A stretch of 64,000 bases of DNA. It comes from Vibrio mexicanus (GTDB taxonomy: Bacteria; Pseudomonadota; Gammaproteobacteria; Enterobacterales; Vibrionaceae). The notes beneath the pieces were generated by a model. That model worked only from the letters and a program-made list of their open reading frames with translations, had not been told where the DNA came from and ran no database searches. Shown here in pieces: positions 1 through 6,763 of this stretch (position 1 is the first letter of the stretch; every line of letters begins with the position of its first letter). Location: assembly GCF_001012815.1 (NCBI RefSeq), contig NZ_JYJP01000106.1, forward strand, positions 1 through 64,000, in the 5' to 3' direction. The position numbers and the translations under genes were made by a program.

Positions 1-428
1 GTTCTCAAACCAGAATAACCATGTAAGAGCTTTAAATTGGATAGGAAAAAGCCTGCTCTTATTTGCTTTTCTGTGACAAGAATCAGTTTCTTTTGATGGT
101 CTTTCTTAGCTACTCTTTGCTTTTCAGCAAATCTCACCCGAAAGTCTTCTTTGGTGGTTTGACTGGAGTGTTTAACTTCAACAAGAGTTCCATTATCTGA
201 ATCATTAAACAGTTGAAAATCTGGTGTATATCTGCACGTTCTCCCGTTAAATAAGTATTCAAAACCAAACGGTTGAGACTCATATCGAGCTACTTTAGGG
301 TTGTACTCTGCGTGAAAACAGAAATCAAACTCAAGTATCGACATTGTACGGATAACCGAGTCATTCTTGAGACTCATGAACTTGCAAATATTGTGAACTG
401 CAGAGGATTTTTTAGTTTGGTCGTACAT
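1..428 (-). CDS. tnsA: TnsA-like Tn7-family transposase endonuclease (5' part; runs off window edge)
   Basis: The minus-strand frame is open from ATG 428 to position 1 (142 residues, C-terminus missing). Seen: SILEFDF at residues 30-36, SQP at 51-53, YTPD at 67-70, VEVK at 83-86 and NLKLLHGYSG at 131-140. This spacing matches the TnsA restriction-endonuclease-like core, with predicted catalytic E33, D70 and K86, followed by the start of the C-terminal domain that contacts TnsC. In the Tn7 family TnsA cuts the 5' ends at the transposon termini while TnsB joins the 3' ends. There is no clear ribosome site before ATG 428, and an in-frame TAG lies just upstream; M18 (377) or M29 (344) could be the true start. 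The gene reads away from ffs, as Tn7 tnsA reads away from glmS. Whether tnsB, tnsC, tniQ or Cas genes follow cannot be seen. Confidence 0.85.
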   Translation of the reverse strand, partial: MYDQTKKSSAVHNICKFMSLKNDSVIRTMSILEFDFCFHAEYNPKVARYESQPFGFEYLFNGRTCRYTPDFQLFNDSDNGTLVEVKHSSQTTKEDFRVRFAEKQRVAKKDHQKKLILVTEKQIRAGFFLSNLKLLHGYSGLR

Positions 429-503
429 AGTCAGAATCTACTTATTTGTAGTAAACCTACAACAAAAAGTAGTCTATGCAGACTTATAGTGCAAATATGC
501 GAA
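429..503. mobile_element. Presumed terminus of the Tn7-like element
   Basis: This 75-bp stretch between the tnsA start and the ffs terminator must hold the element's end if the element is inserted at ffs. On the minus strand the sequence TGTTGTAG (464-457), pointing into tnsA, resembles the TGT-starting ends of Tn7 relatives. It overlaps a perfect inverted repeat, TTGTAG/CTACAA (446-451 and 457-462). A second small palindrome, AGTC/GACT, lies at 471-484. No array of TnsB-binding repeats is obvious, so the exact boundary and any 5-bp target duplication are not established. Confidence 0.4.
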
Positions 504-541
504 GAAGCCTGCAATTTATGCGAACATATATTGCAGGCTTC
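504..541 (-). terminator. Rho-independent terminator of ffs
   Basis: Perfect 12-bp stem GAAGCCTGCAAT/ATTGCAGGCTTC (504-515 with 530-541) and a 14-nt loop, placed just past the 3' end of ffs. The T-tract after it on the minus strand is weak (TTCGCATATTT). Confidence 0.7.
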
Positions 542-546
542 AAAGG

Positions 547-653
547 GGTGGAAGCCCCAGCCACATCCCGGCACACAAGTCACACGCTGCGGCTGCTTCC
601 TTCCGGACCTGACCGAGTTCACGAGCTATTGTTGCGGGAGGACCAGGGCCTCC
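547..653 (-). ncRNA. ffs: Signal recognition particle RNA (4.5S, bacterial small type)
   Basis: The minus strand carries the conserved 4.5S core: GGUCAGGUCCGGAAGGAAGC with the GGAA tetraloop and asymmetric internal loop, then GUGUGCCGGGAUGU. The 5' end GGAGGCCC pairs with the 3' GGGCUUCC, closing one long hairpin of about 107 nt, the usual length for gammaproteobacteria. The RNA binds Ffh and FtsY to target membrane proteins to the translocon. ffs is also a recurrent attachment site for Tn7-like elements, which fits the tnsA gene 120 bp downstream. The ends are placed by helix pairing and may be off by a few bases. Confidence 0.97.
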
Positions 654-693
654 ATAGATTCTGTTTCTTTGAGTCGCCTCAAAGAGTGTTTGG

Positions 694-722
694 ATTATCA
701 AGTATCCCTTGCCCCTTTGCAA
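694..722 (-). promoter_or_regulatory. Sigma-70 promoter of ffs
   Basis: Minus-strand -35 TTGCAA (722-717) and -10 GATAAT (699-694) are separated by exactly 17 bp. The transcript would start about 35 nt before mature ffs. The leader contains a perfect 7-bp hairpin CTTTGAG/CTCAAAG with a GCGA loop (667-684), to be removed during 5' maturation. Confidence 0.7.
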
Positions 723-778
723 GAGGATATCGATAAATTTGCTTGTTTTACTCTTTAAGTGGCGAGCAAATAACCGGA

Positions 779-2796
779 CTAACTGTGAATTCCCACTAAT
801 GGCTCTTGTTCGACTGTTTTTACAGCCATTTTGCTAGCGCGTTTTTCTTTATACATGGCTTGATCTGCACAATTAAGAACCGCTTGTAGGCTCATGGGTT
901 CGTGCCGCTTAACTGAAAGTCCAATTGAGGAGGTGACCGGAAATGTTAAGTCTTTAGAGCCACTATAATAGCGACAAATTCCTAATGACTGTTTCACTTT
1001 GTCGATATCTTTATCTTTGGCCTTTCCGACTAATATAAACTCATCACCGCCAATTCGATAACAGTCTCCCTGCCAAACGGATTTAATCCTTTCCGCGATC
1101 AACCTGAGTACATCGTCCCCGACTTCATGGCCATAGCTATCGTTGATCGATTTGAAATGATTCACATCAATGTAAACAAGTGCAAGTTCAGGCCGTACCC
1201 CTCCCCTATACTTTCGGTGAAGTGAACGGCGATTCTTGAGTGATGTCAGATTATCAGTATTAGATTGTATATGTAGGTAAAAGGCAAACACACCTACAAT
1301 GCCAAGAACTAACAGTAGTATCATTTGATTATTTCTTGAATAGCGTTTTTCTGCTTGCAGCGCGGCTTGCCAATTGGGGGCAAGATCATATTGTTCGATT
1401 ATTTTCGTCACGTCTATCATCTTGATAGCACGAGAGAACAGCCCACTGAGGATTTCGCCTTTCACCGTTTTGGCAAAACCCAACGCTATATTCGCGCTAT
1501 AAAAAGGGGCGATGCTACTTGCTTTGGTGATAGGCAAGTCACCAGAGGCATTACGTAAAATTCGGTTAAAGGTCGCCTCACTTAGGGAGATATAACTAAC
1601 CTCACCTTGAAGTAAAGCAGCAATCTGAGCGTCTACATTAGAATAACGAAGCAATGTCTTTTTCGGCAGCAGCGACGTTAGCAGCTCATCATAAATATCA
1701 CCCGATACCACACCGATTTGCTCCGTCACCAACTCAGATACATTGCGATAAACGCCAGTCTTATATCCCTCTCTCGTCACCAAAATGGCATTCGCCTCAT
1801 AATAAGGCTCACTAAAATTCACGAATTCTTTGCGGCTTTCCGTCACTGTAATGGGGGTCAGAATGTCAATTTGCTTATCAATTAAACTCGTATACATGGT
1901 TTCCCACGTTTCAGTGGCAGGGTTAACGAGTTGGCAATCTAACATCAGCACTTGGCAAGCTTCGAATAACACTTCAGCGCTGATACCAGTGACCGAGCCA
2001 TCACCATTAAACACTGCAAAGTTACCGACGTTCTCCAGCTTGACCTTCAATGGCTCTTTTATGTTCAAACCACTGTTGTACACCGCACTGCGTAAAGCTT
2101 GTTGACGAATCGTAAACTGATAGTTCTCAATAGACTCTCGTAAATGCTGCTGCACGTATGCAGAATGCACGACTCGCTCAAACTGGCCAAGCCAATCACT
2201 GTGATTACCTTTAGCCGTGACGATAGAGACAGGTTTAATGGTGAGTTGGTGGTTTAAAAGCTGAGCATCCATACCTGACATCAGCATTGGCTTTAGCTGA
2301 TTGATGGCATCAACGACTCCTTCAACCTCTCCCGAATCTAGTAACCACTTGCCATGATCGTATCCCGAATACTCAACTTGCTTGATGTAGGATAATGCTG
2401 TCTGATTAAACTGCCATAGATGGTGTCTTTAGGCACGCCAACCACATTAACGTCCCTTAATGTGGCGTTGTTTAAGCTGTATAGATAAGTGTATTCAATA
2501 TTAGTTGGCGAAGAGAAGTCGAACAACAGCGCACGGCTGTCTGTGTAAGTCACATTCGCAGCAAAATCTGCTTGCTTCGACGCAACTGCTGACAAGATTT
2601 CATCAAAACTAGGGTAAGTCACATACTCAATGGAAACATTTAAGTCGTCAGATATTGCATCAAACAACACTCTACTCACCACATCATCCGCTTCTATCGC
2701 AACCTTAAAAGGCGCAGGGCTAGAGGCATATGACACCATCGAATAAAGCAAGGACGCTGACATCCATAACAGCAGGACCAAAATACGCTTGTGCAT
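779..2796 (-). CDS. cdgH: Diguanylate cyclase with two periplasmic solute-binding domains, CdgH type (one frameshift)
   Basis: N-terminal signal segment (MHKRILVLLLWMSASLLYS), then two tandem family-3 periplasmic binding domains: the first in the N-terminal piece, 2338-2796, the second in the early part of the 779-2287 piece. A transmembrane helix (MILLLVLGIVGVF) and a GGDEF domain with intact RIGGDEF follow, so it should make cyclic-di-GMP. No EAL domain is present. A break near 2338-2350 gives a premature TAG, but the other frame continues at once with LLDSGEVEGVVDAINQLK, so the intact protein would be about 672 residues. Architecture and neighbours match V. cholerae VC1067 (CdgH), which controls colony rugosity. 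The ligand here is not shown by the sequence. Confidence 0.85.
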
Positions 2797-2942
2797 AATG
2801 AGTGAGTGAACACTTCTCCGAGTTCAGGCTAACAAGTTACACAATACTAACTTAAACCAAACACTATGCACACAAATACACTAAGCGCGATGTCATATTT
2901 TGAATGATAAATACTAAAACATTTATAAGCCCAGAAGATGTA

Positions 2943-3683
2943 TCAGAACTCTTCCTGATTCTCGCTGCTACGCAGAATATAATCTGTCATCCAAGCCGTT
3001 GCGAGTAAACATAGCCAAACGACAAACACTGGTTGTGGCACTTCAATACTTGGCGACACGACCAGTGCGGCGAAGCCCACCGTTGGTAGCGTCCAGCACA
3101 ACAACTTGTTCCACTTGAACGTCTTGAGCTGGGTTAAGCTTTCCATAGACGCCATAATACCCGTCACGCTCAGCGCCAATAGAGCAGCATAAGATAAGTC
3201 GGCGATCCATAGTGGTAGAATCAATCCTAACGTCCACCAGCTGTGTTTATTATTTGGCTTCCAATGACTCGCAGCCCACCAAATCACAATCACCGAAAGT
3301 GTTTGGATACCCGTGACAGTTGCGCTTCCGTCCAGCTTACCGCCCATCTGTGTCACCATGATACCGACTTGTAGAGTCAGAACGATAAAGGCAATGACTC
3401 CCACAACCATAAGACTGCTGCGTCGAGAGAATATAACCATGAGAAGTGGAAACAAAATCCACACGCTGATCGACAGCGCGATTGGTTGATGTGGAAGCGT
3501 CAGCCCATAGGTTATCATTGCCGCAAGTAGAGCGAGACCTGCGTAACGTGCTTGGGGGAAAATCCATAACGCGGGGATCACAAGCGCGAGTACTGGAATG
3601 TCTCCTTCACTCAAACTCATTGCTCGTGCACAAACTACCGCTAATAGTGTTGTGATAATAAACTGAAACATCGAGAATACCAT
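2943..3683 (-). CDS. Integral membrane protein of unknown function
   Basis: 246 residues, almost entirely hydrophobic, with about seven or eight predicted membrane segments (for example ALLAAMITYGL, ISVWILFPLLMVIF, LLCWTLPTVGFAALVV) and a short acidic C-terminus (SSENQEEF). No catalytic or transport motif is recognised. It sits divergently from the alkyltransferase-like gene, with starts 31 bp apart, and downstream of no obvious operon partner. The same position next to cdgH is occupied by a conserved membrane protein in other vibrios. Function unknown. Confidence 0.7.
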   Translation of the reverse strand: MVFSMFQFIITTLLAVVCARAMSLSEGDIPVLALVIPALWIFPQARYAGLALLAAMITYGLTLPHQPIALSISVWILFPLLMVIFSRRSSLMVVGVIAFIVLTLQVGIMVTQMGGKLDGSATVTGIQTLSVIVIWWAASHWKPNNKHSWWTLGLILPLWIADLSYAALLALSVTGIMASMESLTQLKTFKWNKLLCWTLPTVGFAALVVSPSIEVPQPVFVVWLCLLATAWMTDYILRSSENQEEF

Positions 3684-3714
3684 GCCAACTCCCTATACCT
3701 TTCCGTGGTAACTA

Positions 3715-4038
3715 TTGAACAAGGACAAATTCAGTATGGATCAATTCTTAGCGCAAATCTTTGCTGTAATTCACCAAATTCCGCAGGGAAAAGTGGCAAC
3801 TTATGGAGACATCGCACGTTTTGCAGGTTTTCCTGGTTACGCTCGCCATGTAGGACGTGCATTGGGAAACTTGCCTGAGGGTTCAAAACTGCCTTGGTTT
3901 AGAGTGATAAACAGTCAAGGTGCTATCTCGCTAAAAGGCGATTCATTTGAAAGGCAAAAGGCCGCGTTGATTCAAGATGGCATTGAAGTCAGCGAAGCGG
4001 GGAAGATAAAACTCAGGCTCTATCGATGGCAGCCGTAG
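3715..4038 (+). CDS. atl: Alkyltransferase-like DNA-binding protein (ATL)
   Basis: 107 residues of the MGMT C-terminal fold. GKVATYGDIA and GYARHVGRALGNLP match the DNA-binding helix and the arginine that flips the damaged base. The alkyl-acceptor motif PCHRV is replaced by PWFRV, so the catalytic cysteine is tryptophan. Such ATL proteins (YbaZ in E. coli) bind O6-alkylguanine and hand it to nucleotide excision repair and do not repair it themselves. The start could be 3715 or the methionine seven codons later (MDQFLAQ), closer to the usual family start. Confidence 0.9.
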   Translation: MNKDKFSMDQFLAQIFAVIHQIPQGKVATYGDIARFAGFPGYARHVGRALGNLPEGSKLPWFRVINSQGAISLKGDSFERQKAALIQDGIEVSEAGKIKLRLYRWQP

Positions 4039-4184
4039 CCACTCTTGTCAACTGAGATATGTTTACTTGTGAGAGGCTTACTTGAGCACTGGTTACTTGA
4101 AAATGGCGGCCGACTTGAAGGTGGTTTCTTTGAACCTGATTAAGAGCCTACTCTTTGATCCTACAGCATAGGAAAAAAGACATC

Positions 4185-4577
4185 TCACACTGAGCCTTTT
4201 GCACTCATCATTGACTGAATTGCTTGGTGTATTTCCTGATTGAAAACGATCAAGGTGGTGCCGACAACACAGATGACGATACCCACAATCTCCACGACGT
4301 TTACCGTTTTTTTGAAAAACGCCCACTGAACCAAAATTGCTATCGCAAATGCCGCTACTTTAGCAATGATATTTAGTGAAGGATAAGAGAAGACTTCGCT
4401 GCCTTTACCGTAGAACATAGTAAAGCCAACAGTGCCCGCATAGGTGACAGGCAGTGTAACGAGCGCAATCTTCAGCACGGATGCCAAGGTAAGTTCACTA
4501 GCGTTACTCATACCCATTAAGTTTGGAACTTGCGTCATCACTGTCGCTAAAATTAGTGAAGATATAATCAAGCCCAT
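4185..4577 (-). CDS. Small multi-pass membrane protein, possibly DMT/EamA-like
   Basis: 130 residues with four hydrophobic segments (MGLIISSLILATVM, VLKIALVTLPVTYAGTVGF, IIAKVAAFAIAILVQW, VEIVGIVICVVGTTLIVF) and a charged tail. The size and the last helix pair, a hydrophobic run ending in GTTLIVFNQ, resemble a half-unit of drug/metabolite transporters, as in small EmrE-like proteins. No family signature is strong enough to name a substrate. It stands alone between unrelated genes. Confidence 0.6.
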   Translation of the reverse strand: MGLIISSLILATVMTQVPNLMGMSNASELTLASVLKIALVTLPVTYAGTVGFTMFYGKGSEVFSYPSLNIIAKVAAFAIAILVQWAFFKKTVNVVEIVGIVICVVGTTLIVFNQEIHQAIQSMMSAKGSV

Positions 4578-4767
4578 ACTGCTATTTTCCCGCCAACCCG
4601 TGATAAAGAGCGCGTAATTTAGTCAGTTACTGGTCAATTTGCAAGCAGTTATTTGAACAATTACTCTAGCTGAATTTAGACCGAATAGGAAAGTCTTTAT
4701 CAATTAGATAGATATCAATTAAGGCTTCTATCAAGAAACAAACATTAAGAATGAAACAAGCACGAAC

Positions 4768-5262
4768 TTAATCAGTTCGCGCATCTCTTATAAACCTAAC
4801 CTTGGGGTTCACTCGGTCGGGCAAGTTTAGGATGTGATCTTCCCAGTTCACCACGTCAATTTCGTAAACCACTTTGTTTCGCACACTTTCGCCGGCCGCA
4901 TGCATAGCAGATTTAGAACCTGTGATCAGCGGGTGCCATTCTGGAAGCGGGTTACCCTCAGCCAATACTCGATACGCACACGTATCTGGCAACCAGTGGA
5001 ACTCATCAATTTTATCGCGAGTGAGTTTTAGACACTCTTCCCCCGAGCTAAATCGATTTGGGTAATCTTTGCATGAACAGGTTTTACTGTTTAACCAGCT
5101 GCACGCGACATTGGTGTAATAGACTTCATCCGTGTCTTCATCCATGAGTTTGTGTAAGCAGCACTTACCGCAACCATCGCAAAGAGATTCCCACTCTTGC
5201 TCGGTCATCTGTTCAAGGCTTTTGTGTTGCCAGAATGGAGTCGTCATTGATTCAGTCTTCAT
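4768..5262 (-). CDS. ycgN: YcgN-family cysteine-cluster protein (UPF0260)
   Basis: 164 residues. CDGCGKCCLHK near residue 30 and a second set (CSWLNSKTCSCKDYP) form the CxxCxxCC-type cluster expected to bind zinc or an iron-sulfur centre. Length and motifs (FHWLPDTCAYR, EDHILNLPDRVNP) fit the YcgN family, whose function is unknown. The start may be M6 (MTTPFWQ). It is divergent from a second, smaller cysteine-cluster gene at 5396, so two such proteins share one control region. Confidence 0.85.
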   Translation of the reverse strand: MKTESMTTPFWQHKSLEQMTEQEWESLCDGCGKCCLHKLMDEDTDEVYYTNVACSWLNSKTCSCKDYPNRFSSGEECLKLTRDKIDEFHWLPDTCAYRVLAEGNPLPEWHPLITGSKSAMHAAGESVRNKVVYEIDVVNWEDHILNLPDRVNPKVRFIRDARTD

Positions 5263-5395
5263 ATTAGGAGCAGGATGCGTTTTATACCTTTGAGGGCTAT
5301 GAATTTCAAGTGCTGTTAGGAACAGTATAAACTTTGAGCTGCATCACAAAGTAATTTTTGCTACTATCGCGCCGTTTTTTTGATTGGATTCTGTT

Positions 5396-5644
5396 ATGGA
5401 TTGTCGTCTTGGCTGTGGTGCCTGCTGTATTGCACCGAGTATTTCATCCGCTATTCCCGGTATGCCCAATGGCAAAAAAGCGGGTGAGCGCTGCATTCAA
5501 CTTAATGAAGACAATCTGTGTAAGCTGTTTGGCAAAACTGAAAGGCCGAAAGTTTGTCATGACTTCAAGCCCTGTCCGATTGTTTGCGGCAACACCAATC
5601 AAGCCGCCTTTGACAACATCACCGAGCTTGAAAGAGTGACATAG
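5396..5644 (+). CDS. Small YkgJ-type cysteine-cluster protein
   Basis: About 82 residues from ATG 5396 (MDCRLGCGACC). Cysteines in CRLGCGACC, GERCIQLNEDNLC, KVCHDFKPCPIVCG follow the CxxCxxCC family pattern for metal binding. An upstream in-frame start at 5384 exists, but the motif begins directly at 5396, as in homologous short proteins. Function unknown. It is transcribed divergently from ycgN. Confidence 0.8.
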   Translation: MDCRLGCGACCIAPSISSAIPGMPNGKKAGERCIQLNEDNLCKLFGKTERPKVCHDFKPCPIVCGNTNQAAFDNITELERVT

Positions 5645-5660
5645 TTAAGTCGAATAAAGA

Positions 5661-5685
5661 AAAAGCCGCTATCAAAGCGGCTTTT
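5661..5685. terminator. Bidirectional terminator
   Basis: Stem AAAAGCCGCT/AGCGGCTTTT (5661-5670 with 5676-5685), flanked by A and T runs on both sides. It sits between the converging cysteine-cluster gene (+) and recR (-). Confidence 0.8.
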
Positions 5686-5712
5686 TGCAATTTAGTTTCG
5701 TTTTGATCTTCG

Positions 5713-6314
5713 CTAAGACAGCTTTTGACGACCAAGCAGCGAATGCGACAGCGTTGTCCCATCAACCAACTCAAGTTCACCACCAACTGGGACACCATGA
5801 GCGATTCGACTGGCGCTGACACCATGCTCTCTACAAAGTTCAGCAATGTAGTGAGCGGTCGCTTCACCTTCTACGGTTGGATTGGTGGCTAGTATAACTT
5901 CACTAACATCACCACGGCGTAAACGGTAGTCCAACACATCTAAGCCGATATCGCTTGGGCCAATGCCGTCAAGTGGCGACAAATGTCCCATCAAAACAAA
6001 GTATCGACCAGAGAACTGTCCCGTTGCTTCAACCGCTGCAATATCTGCAGGGCTTTCTACAACACACAGTTGACCATTTTCCTGACGCTTAGGATTGGTA
6101 CAAATGTGACAGGTTTCTTCCTCTGTGAAAGTGCGGCATTCGTTGCAGTGACCGATTTCAGTCATCGCTTTACTCAACGCTTCAGCAAGCTGAAGGCCAC
6201 CTTTTCTGTCTCGCTGTAACAAATGAAAGGCCATACGTTGCGCCGACTTGGGGCCAACCCCAGGTAGACAACGTAAGGCTCCATCAATTGTTCCAGCATA
6301 TGGCTGGTTCGCAT
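5713..6314 (-). CDS. recR: Recombination mediator RecR (one frameshift near 6280)
   Basis: With one base restored near 6280 the product is 200 residues, the normal RecR length, starting MRTSHMLEQLMEALRCLPGV from ATG 6314. As sequenced, the first 11 codons lead into a wrong frame, and the right frame resumes by MAFHLLQRDR. Visible: helix-hairpin-helix PGVGPKSAQR, zinc finger CNECRTFTEEETCHIC, and a Toprim region with VVESPADIAAVE and GHLSPLDGIGP. RecR with RecO/RecF loads RecA on gapped DNA. It is the last gene of the dnaX-ybaB-recR unit, as in E. coli. Confidence 0.95.
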
Positions 6315-6347
6315 CTGAGTTCCTATTTATAAAGGTTCAGATCGAAC

Positions 6348-6677
6348 TTAGAATGGCATCTTCATGCCTGGTGGTAGTTGCATACCCCCAGTCACACCTG
6401 CCATTTTCTCTTTTTGAGTCTCTTCAACACGACGAGCCGCATCGTTAAACGCAGCAGCGATAAGATCCTCTAACATCTCTTTGTCGTCTTCCATTAAGCT
6501 TTCGTCGATTTCTACGCGACGAGTGCTGTGGCTACCCGTAATCGTTACTTTCACAAGGCCAGCACCAGATTCACCGGTCACTTCCATATTTGCGATTTCT
6601 TCTTGAAGCTTTTGCATGCGATCTTGCATTTGCTGGGCTTGCTTCATTAGGTTGCCCATACCGCCTTTACCAAACAT
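6348..6677 (-). CDS. ybaB: Nucleoid-associated protein YbaB/EbfC family
   Basis: 109 residues, start MFGKGGMGNLMKQAQQMQ, with the typical glycine/methionine N-terminus, a long amphipathic helix (QDRMQKLQEEIANMEV), the core VKVTITGSHSTRRVEID and a PPGMKMPF tail. YbaB forms DNA-binding dimers that coat the nucleoid. Placed between dnaX (86 bp upstream) and recR (33 bp downstream), the conserved order in gammaproteobacteria. Confidence 0.97.
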   Translation of the reverse strand: MFGKGGMGNLMKQAQQMQDRMQKLQEEIANMEVTGESGAGLVKVTITGSHSTRRVEIDESLMEDDKEMLEDLIAAAFNDAARRVEETQKEKMAGVTGGMQLPPGMKMPF

Positions 6678-6763
6678 GTTAATCTCTCTGGTTTTATTGG
6701 GTGTTTCGTAGTTAATGGGGCTGAAGTTATAAAATTCAACCCCTTTCGTATTCTTGTTGACCG

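Noticed and set aside
273..758. 161-codon plus-strand frame over tnsA and ffs
   Set aside because: It runs antisense through tnsA and the SRP RNA; its protein has no recognisable features.
4093..4326. 77-codon minus-strand frame overlapping the small membrane protein gene
   Set aside because: It overlaps the better supported frame 4185-4577 and has biased, low-information composition.
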